Positions 42,192 to 51,650 are shown, counted from the stretch's first letter. The stretch is DNA of 64,000 nucleotides from Maritimibacter dapengensis (GCF_019218265.1 NZ_JAHUZE010000006.1:22023-86022), one strand, 5' to 3'. The notes: generated by a model not told the origin, from the letters alone. Numbers and translations are program-made.

Positions 42192-42556
42192 CGGTTTCTT
42201 GCCTCCGGGCCTGTCTCGTCCGCGCGTCATCCCGCGCGGCCTTCATGGGCAGACCCGAGCCGTCGGGGCGGTTGCCCCTTCACCCCGGCTTCACCGGGGC
42301 CGGAACAGCGTGGAGGAGGTCGGCAGGGAAGCTATTTGTCTCGCGATGCAAAGGCGGCTTTGCCGCCGGCGGAAATAGGTTCCCTGCCGACCTTGCAGGG
42401 GCAACCGCTTTGACGGCCTGCCCATCTCTTGAAGGCCGCGCAGGGCTGACGGGTGGATGCGCAAGGCCCGGGATGGGGTGAGGACGACGATCCAGAGCCA
42501 CGACTGGGATGCTGCCCCCTGCCCCGCGCTCCCAGCCCCCCCCTGCGCGATGCAGC
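42192..42556. other. Intergenic region with nested inverted repeats
   Basis: A 365-base gap between the Toprim and DUF2493 genes. Its core (42268-42408) holds four nested or adjacent hairpins described below. No gene is supported. The rest is GC-rich with no further structure that I can read. Confidence 0.6.
42268..42408. repeat. Nested inverted repeats
   Basis: Outer arms GCGGTTGCCCCT (42268-42279) and AGGGGCAACCGC (42397-42408) are perfect. Inside lie CCCCGG/CCGGGG (42283-42299), a long stem GGTCGGCAGGGAA (42318-42330) with TTCCCTGCCGACC (42380-42392) extended past one mismatch by CTATTT/AAATAG, and an apical GGCGGC/GCCGCC hairpin (42353-42367). Confidence 0.9.
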
Positions 42557-43588
42557 TCAGCTGGGCAGGCGATGCCGATCCTCTGGCCCGATCTGACCTG
42601 CCAGATGCTGGCGCAGTGCGTCCTTGCCGTTCGCCCGAAGATCATCGTTGAAATCCCCGAGCCGCGGTTCCAGCACCCGCACGCGCACCCCGACCTCGGA
42701 GGCTCTGGCGCTCAACCTCCCTGCCGCGCGCTGCCCGGCCGGATCGCGATCGATCGCGATGTAGAGGCGCTTCAGCCCCTCTGGCAGCAGGACCGCCCCG
42801 AGGTGACCCGAAGAGAGCGCCGCCCAGACGGGCAGACCTGGGATTGCCTCGGACAGGGACAGCATGGTCTCGATGCCTTCGCCAACGACGAGGATGTCAT
42901 CCTGCGGGGTCAGCCTGACAGCATTGCCGAGGAGGTGACCCATAGCCCGACGCTCTGGATTCACTGCCGCCTTCCCCTGTCCGTCAGGCGCCAACCAGGT
43001 GCGATGCACGCCCTGCACGGCCCCTGCCCCATCGGTAACCGCCGCGATCATCGCCGGTCTGGGGATGCTCCGGGTCTGCCCCTCTTCCCGATGCCAGCAC
43101 TTCGGGTGGAAGCGTAAGGCGCCTTTCGCCCCGAAGTGGGTGATGCCACGGGAACGGAGGTAGGTCTCCGCAAGCGTGCCTGTGATCGGGTTCGAGGCAG
43201 CAAACAAGCGCGCCGCCGCCGCAGGAGTGCCACCGGGCGCCTTGGCCTTCCTCGGCTCTTGCCTATCCGGGACGACCGGCTGCGGACGGCCAAGATGCGC
43301 TCGGGCCTCGGCGAGAAGGTCGGGGAAGCGCGTGATCCCCGTCCGGGCGCGGATGATGTCCAAGAGATCGCCATGCTCGCCTGTGGCCCCATCCGTAAAC
43401 TTGCCCGCTGCCCCTGGCCCCGACGTGGGCCCGGTCAACCGCACGAAGAGCGAGCGGCCAGGATTGTTTTGCAGGTCACCCACGATCCAGTAGGATCCTT
43501 CCCGTCGTCCGGCGGGAAGGTAGGCACGACAAACGCCTTCGGCATTTTCTGCCAGATCGCGCACGAGGTCTTCGGTCTCGGAATACAT
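42557..43588 (-). CDS. Toprim-domain primase-like protein
   Basis: A 343-residue protein with a Toprim domain in the C-terminal half: VVGEGIETMLSLSEA, then LYIAIDRDPAGQRAA as the acidic DxD-type motif. The N-terminal part has the plasmid-primase-like KFTDGATGEHGDLLDII segment. Such proteins occur with a large methylase/helicase on alphaproteobacterial plasmids and may prime transferred strands. It starts four bases past the helicase stop, so the two genes form one operon. Confidence 0.8.
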   Translation of the reverse strand: MYSETEDLVRDLAENAEGVCRAYLPAGRREGSYWIVGDLQNNPGRSLFVRLTGPTSGPGAAGKFTDGATGEHGDLLDIIRARTGITRFPDLLAEARAHLGRPQPVVPDRQEPRKAKAPGGTPAAAARLFAASNPITGTLAETYLRSRGITHFGAKGALRFHPKCWHREEGQTRSIPRPAMIAAVTDGAGAVQGVHRTWLAPDGQGKAAVNPERRAMGHLLGNAVRLTPQDDILVVGEGIETMLSLSEAIPGLPVWAALSSGHLGAVLLPEGLKRLYIAIDRDPAGQRAAGRLSARASEVGVRVRVLEPRLGDFNDDLRANGKDALRQHLAGQIGPEDRHRLPS

Positions 43589-43591
43589 GGG

Positions 43592-46500
43592 TTAACAACC
43601 TCCGCGATCATGTAGCCTTGCGACAGGACAACGTGCAAGCAGACGATCCAGTATCTCGACACCATCGGCGTCGGTCGGGCAGAACAGCCGAAGCTTCCAA
43701 CTGATGATCTCCGAGAAGAAGCCATCGGCCTTGAGCCGATCCTTGGCTGCCTCCGAGAAGCCCGACAGTTCGATCCGGTTCGCGCCCATGACGCGCGAGC
43801 GGTGCAATTCCATCCCTTCCGACAGGCGCACCACGGTCTTGCCCTCCAGAACGAGGGCATGGACCTGTGCGGCCGAGAGCTTGGGCGCATCGGCGGCCAG
43901 CGTGGTCGCGACCCAGGCAGGCGAGACGCGGCGGCCGATGATGCGCTGCCCGTCATCGGTCTGCAGGCGGTAGACGCGAGTTTCATCCTGGGGAAGCTGC
44001 TTCCAGATCGGCAGCAGCAGACCTCCCACGATGTGCAGCGTGGAGTCCGAAAACTCCGGCACCTCGGCCAGTTCCGCAGTCCACGCCGCTGTGAAGGCCG
44101 CGCGGTCGGCCTCGAGCCAGTGGGTGTCCTCCATGATCTTTGCCGGGACTGTGCTGGCATCGGTCGGGCGGATCAGGCGCAGGCGCGGCTCGATGGTCCC
44201 ATCTTCCAGCATGTGACTGGTGGCGGGAACCTGCACGGCAGCCCGGCCCGAGCGGCTGTTGACCAGAAGCCGCGCCTGCAGGTCATCCAGCCATTCGAGC
44301 GCATCGGCCAGCGAGGTAGGCGTGTTGCGGCGCTTTTCCGCGATGGTCAGCAGCTGGGTTTCCGCGCCGGAGCCCGGATGGGTGTAGATGACCTGTACGT
44401 CGGTCACCCGGAAGCTCTCGGCACGGAGTGTCTCGAGCCCGAGATCATAGACCCCGGCGGCGATGGCGCCCTCAATTCTCTGATCGAGCAGCTCCTCGAA
44501 ACCCGCGAACAGCACGGCCTGCATGTCGATCGTCAGCGCCAGCAGGCGATTGAGGAAGGTCGTGATCGGCGGCAGGTCATCCTTCAGCCCGTTGTCATCG
44601 GTCAGGCTGAGCCCGGTCGCATCCTCGAAAGCCCCGAGCGAACATCCGGCCAGATCGCCGCGATAGATGCGGCGGTAAAGCTGGCGCAGGGCGTCGCGGG
44701 CGTAGGGCGACTCGAGGTTGTCTTCGGGCCGGAACAGCCCTTGCCCGCCGGTCTGGCGCTGGCCACGCGTTATAGCGCCAAGCGTGTCGAGACGTCGCGC
44801 AATGGTCGACAGGAACCGCTTCTCCGCTTTGACATCGGTGGCCACCGGCCGGAACAGCGGCGGCTGCGCCTGGTTTGTCCGGTTGGTGCGGCCCAAACCT
44901 TGAATCGCCGCGTCTGCTTTCCAGCCGGGTTCCAAGAGGTAGTGGACCCGCAGGCGCTGGTTCTTCGCCCCGAGATCGGCGTGATAGCTGCGCCCGGTGC
45001 CGCCGGCATCTGAGAAGATCAGGATACGCTTTTCGTCATCCATGAAGGCTTGGGTCTCCGTGAGGTTCGCGGCTCCGGCCCGGTTCTCCACCACGAGCCG
45101 TGCCGAATGCCCTTCGCCCTTCCGCACGATGCGCCGCGAGCGCCCTGTGACTTCGGCCACGAGATCGGTGCCGAAGCGCTGGACGATCTGGTCGAGTGCA
45201 CCCGGCACGGGCGGAAGCGAAGCCAGTTTCTCAATCAGCGCGTCACGACGCCGGACGGCTTCGCGGCACTCCACCGGTTGGCCGTCGCGCGTGACGGGGC
45301 GCGACGAGAGGTTGCCCTCGCTGTCAGTGAAAGGCTCGTAGAGCTGGACCGGGAAAGTATGGGCGAGGTAGTCTAGGACATACTCCCTGGGAGTGATGTC
45401 ACAGCGGATATCGTCCCATTCGTCGATTGGGATCTCCGACAGGCGGCGCTCCATGAGCGCCTCGCCCGTCGAGACGATCTGGATGACGGCGGCATGGCCT
45501 GCCGCCAGATCCCCCTCGATGCTGGAAATCAGCGTGGGGGTCTTCATCGAGGTGAGCAAATGGCCGAAGAAACGCTGCTTGGCGCTCTCGAAAGCCGACC
45601 GCGCGGCGGATTTCGCCTGACGGTTCAGCGTGCCCGACCCGCTCGGCCCGTCGGCCGCGCCGGAAATGTTCGCTGCTTCCAGCGCTGCGGTCAGGTTATT
45701 GTGGATGATGGCGAAGGCCCCGGCGTAGGCATCGTAGATGCCGCGCTGCTCGGGCGTGAGCGCATGTTCCAGCATCTCGTATTCGACACCGTCATAGGAC
45801 AGCGACCGCGCCGTATAGAGGCCGAGCGCCCGGAGGTCGCGGGCCAGCACCTCCATCGCCGCGACACCGCCAGCCTCGATGGCTTCCACGAATTCCGACC
45901 GGGTCGCGAAGGGGAGTGAAAGATGATGCCCCAAAGGGGCAGGCGAAGCTCCAGTGGAGCTTTGCCAATCCTGAACGCCCGGAGCGCAAGCGAAGGGGCC
46001 CCCGCCCCAAAGTCCGAGACGCTGAGCATAGGCGAGGTTGTGGACCGTCGTCGCGCCCGTGGCCGAGACATAGACTACGCGGGCATTCGGAAGTTTGTGC
46101 TGCAGGCGCAGACCCGCCCTGCCCTGCTGCGAGGCCATGGTATCGCCCCGCTCGCCTTTGCCGCCGGCCGCATTCGCCATGGCATGGCTTTCGTCAAAGA
46201 GGATCACCCCATCGAAATCCGCCCCGAGCCAGTCGACGATCTGGTCGACGCGGGATTTCTTGGCACCCCGTTCTTCCGAGCGCAGCGTCGCATAGGTGGT
46301 GAAGAGGATGCCCTCGGTCAGAGGGATTTCGCGCCCTTGTGCGAAACGCGACAGCGGCGTCACCAGAAGCCGCTCCTGGCCAAGCGCCGACCAGTCGCGC
46401 TGCGCGTCCTCGAGGAGCTTGTCGCTTTTCGATATCCAGAGCGCCTTGCGGCGGCCTTGGCACCAGTTGTCGAGCAGGATCCCAGCCGACTGGCGGCCCT

Positions 46501-48064
46501 TGCCCGCGCCGGTGCCATCACCGAGGAAGAAACCCCGGCGGAAGCGGACGGCGTCAGCGGCATCGTCGGGCGCGGCCGAGACCATGTCGCCGGTCTCATC
46601 GACGATCCAAGACCCTGCGAGATATGCGCCATGCGCCTCCCCCGCGTAGATGACGGTCTCGAGCTGCGCGTCGGACAGCAGGCCGTCGCGCAGGATGGTC
46701 GCCGGAAGCTTGGGGCGATAGGAGGTTTTCGGAGGTGCGACATAGGCCATGGCCGCCGATTGCACAAGCTTGGTCGGGTGCGATGCGGCGTCTGGGATGT
46801 CGATAGCCTGCAGACGGAAGGTCTCGTAGATCGCGTCGGACAGCCGTGCGGCGTCTTCGTCCTCGGCGGCGTCGCGGAGTGCGTAGTTTAGTTCCTCGGC
46901 CTCGATCGGTGTGTCTGATTTCGCCGGTTGAGCCGCAGAGGTCGCGCGCGATCGGTTGACGGGCTTGCATGTTGTGGGGGCAGGATTTCCCGGGAAGAGG
47001 GGAGAGTGGCCCAGACCCGCATTTGCGGCCCGTTCCATCTCGAGGCGCGGCGGAACCTCGGCAGTGACCCGGGACATCAGATGTGCCACGTCCGGGGATG
47101 TGGGTTGGCGCAGGTCTGCGGTGATGCCTCCCGGCTCGCCGCCGCGGCATTTATCGAAGACAGAAATCCGCGTCTCGAAGCTGGTGCCGTGCTTGGCGAA
47201 AGCTGCGCCCGACACCGCGCCGGTGAAGATGAGATGGGCCGTCTCGGTCAGACGGCCGAAGGTCTCGGCCCAGGCCGGCGCATCCGGCGCGAAACCGGCT
47301 CCGGTGATGGCGACGAGCCGTCCGCCGGGGGCCAGACGCGCGAGGGCCGAGCGCAGATGCCGGGCCGTCGCCTTGGTCGACCGACCATCGACATTGGCTT
47401 GGGCCGAGAAGGGCGGGTTCATCAGGATGACGCTCGGGCTTGAGGAGGCGTCGAGATGATCGTCGATCTGCGCGGCATCAAACCCCGTGACCGGTCGGCC
47501 CGGGAACAGCAAGCGAAGAAGGTCGGCGCGGGTGTCCGCCAACTCGTTCAGCGCGAGGCTGCCGCCCGCGATCTCTGCGAGGATCGCCAGAAGCCCGGTT
47601 CCGGCGGACGGCTCGAGGACGAGATCGAAGGGCGTGATCTGTGCTGCCGCCAGTGCGGCGAGCCCCATGGGCATGGGCGTGCTGAATTGCTGAAAGCGCT
47701 CCATATCTTCCGACCGCCGGGTGTGCGTGGGCAAGAGGTCAGCCACCTTGGTCAGGATCGGCAACAGCGCCGCAGGCGAGCCGGCCCGGGTCAGCAGCGC
47801 ACGGCCGAACTTCCGCAAGAACAAGACCAACGCCACCTCGCCTGCCTCATAAGCGAGCTTCCAGTCCCAGGCACCGGTCGCATCGGAACCGCCAAAGGCG
47901 CGCGCCATCTCGAAGCGCAGGCGCAGCGCGTCGATCTGAAGCCCTTGCGCCAGATCGGGCTGCAGCGCTTCGGCAACAGCAACGATCGCAGAGGCAGGAT
48001 TTGCTGCCAACGAGACAATGGGCGCAGGCAAGGACGCCTGCGCAACAGGGGCAAGATGGGTCAT
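43592..48064 (-). CDS. DNA methylase/strawberry-notch-type helicase fusion
   Basis: A 1490-residue protein. Residues 145-310 are a class I SAM methyltransferase (LEPSAGTGLLA and ILMNPPFSAQ, the N6-adenine type NPPF). Residues 480-1250 or so are a superfamily 2 helicase of the strawberry-notch type: GDGTGAGKGRQSAG as Walker A, VILFDESHAMAN as the DExH box, then a helicase C domain (LIFSDAGGTGRSYHAD, GLGRTNRTNQAQPP). Such giants are conserved on conjugative elements and may protect incoming DNA. Residues around 689-717 are an in-frame palindromic insertion not expected in the family. Confidence 0.85.
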   Translation of the reverse strand: MTHLAPVAQASLPAPIVSLAANPASAIVAVAEALQPDLAQGLQIDALRLRFEMARAFGGSDATGAWDWKLAYEAGEVALVLFLRKFGRALLTRAGSPAALLPILTKVADLLPTHTRRSEDMERFQQFSTPMPMGLAALAAAQITPFDLVLEPSAGTGLLAILAEIAGGSLALNELADTRADLLRLLFPGRPVTGFDAAQIDDHLDASSSPSVILMNPPFSAQANVDGRSTKATARHLRSALARLAPGGRLVAITGAGFAPDAPAWAETFGRLTETAHLIFTGAVSGAAFAKHGTSFETRISVFDKCRGGEPGGITADLRQPTSPDVAHLMSRVTAEVPPRLEMERAANAGLGHSPLFPGNPAPTTCKPVNRSRATSAAQPAKSDTPIEAEELNYALRDAAEDEDAARLSDAIYETFRLQAIDIPDAASHPTKLVQSAAMAYVAPPKTSYRPKLPATILRDGLLSDAQLETVIYAGEAHGAYLAGSWIVDETGDMVSAAPDDAADAVRFRRGFFLGDGTGAGKGRQSAGILLDNWCQGRRKALWISKSDKLLEDAQRDWSALGQERLLVTPLSRFAQGREIPLTEGILFTTYATLRSEERGAKKSRVDQIVDWLGADFDGVILFDESHAMANAAGGKGERGDTMASQQGRAGLRLQHKLPNARVVYVSATGATTVHNLAYAQRLGLWGGGPFACAPGVQDWQSSTGASPAPLGHHLSLPFATRSEFVEAIEAGGVAAMEVLARDLRALGLYTARSLSYDGVEYEMLEHALTPEQRGIYDAYAGAFAIIHNNLTAALEAANISGAADGPSGSGTLNRQAKSAARSAFESAKQRFFGHLLTSMKTPTLISSIEGDLAAGHAAVIQIVSTGEALMERRLSEIPIDEWDDIRCDITPREYVLDYLAHTFPVQLYEPFTDSEGNLSSRPVTRDGQPVECREAVRRRDALIEKLASLPPVPGALDQIVQRFGTDLVAEVTGRSRRIVRKGEGHSARLVVENRAGAANLTETQAFMDDEKRILIFSDAGGTGRSYHADLGAKNQRLRVHYLLEPGWKADAAIQGLGRTNRTNQAQPPLFRPVATDVKAEKRFLSTIARRLDTLGAITRGQRQTGGQGLFRPEDNLESPYARDALRQLYRRIYRGDLAGCSLGAFEDATGLSLTDDNGLKDDLPPITTFLNRLLALTIDMQAVLFAGFEELLDQRIEGAIAAGVYDLGLETLRAESFRVTDVQVIYTHPGSGAETQLLTIAEKRRNTPTSLADALEWLDDLQARLLVNSRSGRAAVQVPATSHMLEDGTIEPRLRLIRPTDASTVPAKIMEDTHWLEADRAAFTAAWTAELAEVPEFSDSTLHIVGGLLLPIWKQLPQDETRVYRLQTDDGQRIIGRRVSPAWVATTLAADAPKLSAAQVHALVLEGKTVVRLSEGMELHRSRVMGANRIELSGFSEAAKDRLKADGFFSEIISWKLRLFCPTDADGVEILDRLLARCPVARLHDRGGC
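45906..45998 (-). repeat. 84-bp palindromic insertion inside the helicase gene
   Basis: The 9-base GCGAAGGGG occurs at 45906-45914 and 45990-45998, 84 bases apart, so one copy plus the intervening DNA is an 84-bp in-frame insert. It contains GCCCC-AAA-GGGGC (45928-45940) and an 11-bp stem with one mismatch, GGCGAAGCTCC/GGAGCTTTGCC (45942-45966). In protein terms PFA is repeated on both sides of 25 odd residues. Confidence 0.75.
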
Positions 48065-48183
48065 CGGGAAACTCCGGAATGAAGGACAGGATCAGGCCCG
48101 GACACCCTCTCTCGGGCAGCCTCGGACCTGATCTTTCCCGGCCCCTCTCTCCCTCTCGCACCAAGGTGTTCCCGACGCTTGGC

Positions 48184-48212
48184 TTGATTTTGTTCTTGTT
48201 ATGTTCTATGCT
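48184..48212 (+). promoter_or_regulatory. Promoter of the 98-residue protein gene
   Basis: TTGATT (48184-48189), 17 bp, TATGCT (48207-48212), about 30 bases upstream of ATG 48243, which has AAAGGGGGG as ribosome-binding site. Confidence 0.55.
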
Positions 48213-48242
48213 CAGAGCCAAGCCAGAAAGGGGGGTTCCACC

Positions 48243-48539
48243 ATGGAAAGCACCAAGCACGCCCTGCCCGTAACGCCCAATCAGATTGCCTATGCGCGGT
48301 CGCTCGCCCTGCGCAACCGGACGCTCCTGCCCTGGGAGGTTCAGCAAGACCGGCGATCTTTGAGCGCCTGGATCGAGGCTCAGGCCCGGCTGAAGCCGGT
48401 ATCGGACATGGACCGGCTGCCCACGTCCAAGCAGGTAGCCTTCGCTGAGAAACTCGCCCAGATCAAACGGCGCGCCGTTCCGGACGAATGCTTCCGCGAC
48501 AAGCGGCTCATGTCCAAGTGGATCGACGGGAATAAGTGA
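48243..48539 (+). CDS. Small basic hypothetical protein
   Basis: A 98-residue protein with two related halves: TPNQIAYARSLALRNRTLLP followed by SLSAWIEAQ, then TSKQVAFAEKLAQIKRRAVP followed by LMSKWIDG. This internal repeat of a short helical unit, (T/S)xxQxxxAxxLA...(L)xxWI, is reminiscent of small DNA-binding or DUF3072-like repeats. It is divergent from the helicase gene. No function known. Confidence 0.7.
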   Translation: MESTKHALPVTPNQIAYARSLALRNRTLLPWEVQQDRRSLSAWIEAQARLKPVSDMDRLPTSKQVAFAEKLAQIKRRAVPDECFRDKRLMSKWIDGNK

Positions 48540-48581
48540 GCACCGCACCGGCTAGTGACGCTCTGTGCGATCGTCCAGCTT

Positions 48582-48637
48582 TTTGCCACATCATAGTTTG
48601 GCAAACCGAGCGCAGCTGCCAACCTGTAGGTTGGCAG
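48582..48637. repeat. Two adjacent inverted repeats
   Basis: TTTGCCA/TGGCAAA (48582-48605) and CTGCCAACCT-GT-AGGTTGGCAG (48616-48637, perfect 10-bp arms). They lie 40-100 bases past the small basic protein gene and may end its transcript, though there is no T-run. Confidence 0.7.
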
Positions 48638-48805
48638 ACTGGCCCTTCGGGACATCAGCCTCGGTCAAGCTCCTGTCCGAAGGACCAAGGTCTGGTTCCG
48701 GCGGCACGCCGGGATGTGCACCGCTGCGACCTTCGGTAACCACCGCAAGTCGTAGCCGTCTCTCAACCCAGCGTCTTCAGATCTCCCTCCCCTTGGGGCT
48801 AGTCC

Positions 48806-49765
48806 CTAGGTGTTCAGTCCCGGCATCTGGTGGATCGGGTTCAAGATGAATCTGTCCGGCTCTGATGTCCAGATCTTGCAGATGTATTCGTAGGGTGTGA
48901 GCCCGTTGAGGGTCTTGAGCCGGCGCGCGAAGTTGTATGCTGCCATGAAGTCCGAGAGGTGCGTTTGCAGCTGATCATGGCTTTCGTAGTGGAAGCGTTT
49001 GACGGTGGCCTCCTTGATCGTGCGGTTCATCCGCTCGACCTGTCCGTTGGTCCAGGGATGGTTGGGTTTGGTCAGCCGGTGCTCAATCCCGTTGGCCTCA
49101 CAGATCATGTCGAAACGCATGGGCCGAGAATAAGCAGTGTTCCGGTTCCGAGGCTGCTCAGCGAACTGAATGCCATTGTCGGTGAGGACAGTGTGAACCT
49201 GATATGGCACGGCTTCGAGCATGTGTTGCAGGAACTCCCAGGCCGTCTTCCTGTCTGCTTTCTCGACGAGCTGGGTCACCGCAAACTTGCTCGTGCGGTC
49301 GATGCCAACGAACAGGAAGAGCTTTCCTTCAGCAGTCTGCACTTCGGCAATGTCTATGTGGAAGAAGCCGATCGGGTAGCGTTTGAACTTCGACCGCCTC
49401 GGTTTGTCGCCCTCGACGTCAGGCAAGCGTGAGATACCATGCCGCTGTAGACAGCGGTGCAGCGCCGAGCGTGTCAGGTGCGGGATAGACGGCTGAAGGG
49501 CATAGAGGCAGTCATCAAGCGGCAGCAGCGTGTGGCGCCGAAACGCGACGATGGCCGCCTCCTCAGCCTCCGTGAGGACCGTCGAACGTGGCTCCTTTGG
49601 GCCGGTCTTGAGATCATCGACCGTCTGCCGTTTACGCCACTTCGCAACCGTCTTTGGGTTGATCCCTAACTCCCGGCTCAGCGTCGCGAGCGAAGCTTGC
49701 GATCGCTGTATTGCTGCTCTGACGGCGTGCGTGGTCGTGGCGCTTCCGTGACGAACCTGTCCCAT
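48806..49765 (-). CDS. IS481-family DDE transposase
   Basis: A 319-residue integrase-core transposase. The N-terminal HTH reads LATLSRELGINPKTVAKW. The DDE triad is visible as FFHIDIAEV, VLTDNGIQF and GQVERMNRTIKEA. ATG 49765 is the best start; no frameshift is seen, so the element may still be active. Confidence 0.92.
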   Translation of the reverse strand: MGQVRHGSATTTHAVRAAIQRSQASLATLSRELGINPKTVAKWRKRQTVDDLKTGPKEPRSTVLTEAEEAAIVAFRRHTLLPLDDCLYALQPSIPHLTRSALHRCLQRHGISRLPDVEGDKPRRSKFKRYPIGFFHIDIAEVQTAEGKLFLFVGIDRTSKFAVTQLVEKADRKTAWEFLQHMLEAVPYQVHTVLTDNGIQFAEQPRNRNTAYSRPMRFDMICEANGIEHRLTKPNHPWTNGQVERMNRTIKEATVKRFHYESHDQLQTHLSDFMAAYNFARRLKTLNGLTPYEYICKIWTSEPDRFILNPIHQMPGLNT

Positions 49766-49826
49766 AGGGCATCCTTCCATTCCTTCGAAAGGATCACACC
49801 ATCAAACCGTGGGATCAAACACCCTA
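48807..49826 (-). mobile_element. IS481-family insertion sequence
   Basis: An element of about 1020 bp filled by one transposase gene. The left end TAGG-TGTTCAGTCCC and the right end, read inward, TAGGGTGTTTGATCCC are imperfect inverted repeats, and the transposase stop codon sits at the left edge, as is common in this family. I could not identify a target duplication, so the exact ends are approximate. Confidence 0.7.
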
Positions 49827-49930
49827 AGTTCTTTGGAAATGGTGAGATAGGAGCGTCCATAACGCAGGAAAAGCATTTTCATCAAAGAAAACTGTAGATG
49901 TATCTTTGAAAATCTGTCACTTTAGGTATC

Positions 49931-50743
49931 ATGGACACCGCAAGGTCACAGAATCTGAAGAAAGTGCTCGATGCCGTACCCGCCGGGTATCTGGTCGACG
50001 CGGCATGGCTCGTCTCGCAGGGCATCGCCTATGAGAGCTTCCGTGACTATGTGAAACGCGGCTGGCTGGAGCGCATCGCACGCGGTGTCTTCCGCCGACC
50101 AGTCCCGAATATGCAGGCGTCCAACAGCATCGACTGGAAGACCTGCATCCTTTCGATGCAACATATAATGGGTCATGATCTGCATGTCGGGAGCACAACG
50201 GCACTCGGTGAACAAGGACATGCCCATTACCTCCGCCTGGGGGAAAGCGCTCCAGTCTGGGTCTATGGGGACAAGGTCCCGAACTGGCTGATCAAACTGC
50301 CGACGGATGCCCCTTTCAGTATCCGCCCCCGTTCCTTGTTCACCGATCCGAAGCTGGGCGTGATCGAGGGCAAGAATTCTGGCCTGCCATGGGACTGGGG
50401 TCTGACGATGTCGACGCCGGAGCGCGCAATCCTGGAAGCCATGGACGAGTTGCCCCACCATGAGAGTTTCCACACGCTCGACATGGTCTTCGAGAGCCTG
50501 ACAACCCTGCGCCCAAGGCTGATTTCCGACCTCCTGCAAGCGTGCCAGAAAATCAAGGTCAAGCGCCTGTTCTTCGTCTTCGCGGACCGCCACGATCATC
50601 CCTGGCGCAAACGGATCGACCCGCAGGCATTCGACCTCGGCAGCGGCGACCGAGCCTTGATCCAGGGCGGCAAGATCCACCCGCGCTATCGGATCATGGT
50701 GCCAGAAGAATTCGTGAAACCGGAGGCCGAAAATGGCGCGTGA
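49931..50743 (+). CDS. AbiEi-family antitoxin
   Basis: The 270-residue antitoxin of an AbiE (type IV) toxin-antitoxin system. The N-terminal winged helix (VPAGYLVDAAWLVSQGIAYE, then VKRGWLERIARGVFRR) represses the operon; the C-terminal domain is typical of the long AbiEi group. ATG 49931. Its end overlaps the toxin gene by 11 bases. It lies directly beside the IS481 element. Confidence 0.88.
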   Translation: MDTARSQNLKKVLDAVPAGYLVDAAWLVSQGIAYESFRDYVKRGWLERIARGVFRRPVPNMQASNSIDWKTCILSMQHIMGHDLHVGSTTALGEQGHAHYLRLGESAPVWVYGDKVPNWLIKLPTDAPFSIRPRSLFTDPKLGVIEGKNSGLPWDWGLTMSTPERAILEAMDELPHHESFHTLDMVFESLTTLRPRLISDLLQACQKIKVKRLFFVFADRHDHPWRKRIDPQAFDLGSGDRALIQGGKIHPRYRIMVPEEFVKPEAENGA

Positions 50744-51650
50744 GACCTATGAAGCCCAGGTTGCGCTCCTGGTGCGCGTCCTGCCCAATGTCGCGGGCGA
50801 AAGCGTCTTCGCGCTCAAGGGCGGGACGGCCATCAACCTCTTCCACCGCGACCTGCCTCGGCTGTCGGTCGACATCGACCTGACCTACCTGCCAATCAAG
50901 GAACGCGCCGAGAGCCTGGACGAGATCAACGCCGCGATGGATCGCATCGCGGCTTCCATCGAGACCGGAATCCGAGGCGCGAAATCTCAGCGCATCCAAG
51001 GGGGCGGCGGCGGAGCCACCCGGCTCCTGGCGCGCCTCGGGAATGCCGAGATCAAGATCGAAACCTCGCCCGTGACCCGGGGCGTAGTCCACGACCCGGA
51101 AGTCCGGACCGTATCTGCCGCCGTGGAGGATGCCTATGGCTATGCCGAAATGCAGATCGTCTCGTTCGAGGACCTGTTCGCGGGAAAGCTGCACGCCGCC
51201 CTGGACAGGCAGCATCCCCGGGATCTCTACGACGTCACACTCCTCTACGAAAACGAGAGCCTGACGCAGGACCTGTTCCACACCTTCCTGATCTATGTCG
51301 CCAGTTCGCCGCGACCGGCGCATGAGCTGCTCGATCCGAACCTGATCGATCTCGAGCAACCCTACGCGCGGGAATTCGAAGGCATGACCAGAACACCCGT
51401 CCCGCTCGCTACGCTTTTGGCGACGCGCCTCAAGTTGGTCGCCGATCTGCAATCGAGGCTCGATGACAAGGCGAGGCAGTTCCTCCTGACGCTTCAGGAC
51501 GGCGAGCCTGACTTCGCGGCGATCGACCGTTCGCAGGCCGCTGACCTACCGGCCGTGAAGTGGAAACTTCTCAACCTGAACAAACTGAAGCGCGACAACC
51601 CCGAAAAGCACGCAGCGCAGCGCGACGCCTTGTTGAAGCTCCTGGGTTGA
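50733..51650 (+). CDS. AbiEii-family nucleotidyltransferase toxin
   Basis: A 305-residue nucleotidyltransferase toxin. The NTase motif is FALKGGTAINLF with LSVDIDLTY carrying the metal-binding Asp residues, and the lower motif DLFAGKLHAALDRQHPRDLYDV is clear. AbiEii toxins such as MenT block translation by modifying tRNA or use GTP. GGAGG precedes ATG 50733. Confidence 0.9.
   Translation: MARETYEAQVALLVRVLPNVAGESVFALKGGTAINLFHRDLPRLSVDIDLTYLPIKERAESLDEINAAMDRIAASIETGIRGAKSQRIQGGGGGATRLLARLGNAEIKIETSPVTRGVVHDPEVRTVSAAVEDAYGYAEMQIVSFEDLFAGKLHAALDRQHPRDLYDVTLLYENESLTQDLFHTFLIYVASSPRPAHELLDPNLIDLEQPYAREFEGMTRTPVPLATLLATRLKLVADLQSRLDDKARQFLLTLQDGEPDFAAIDRSQAADLPAVKWKLLNLNKLKRDNPEKHAAQRDALLKLLG

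Noticed and set aside
43802..45013. A 403-codon open frame on the plus strand
   Set aside because: It is antisense to the methylase/helicase gene, whose motifs are clear on the other strand.
45923..46891. A 322-codon plus-strand frame in the helicase region
   Set aside because: Antisense to the helicase DExH region; composition is that of a shadow frame.
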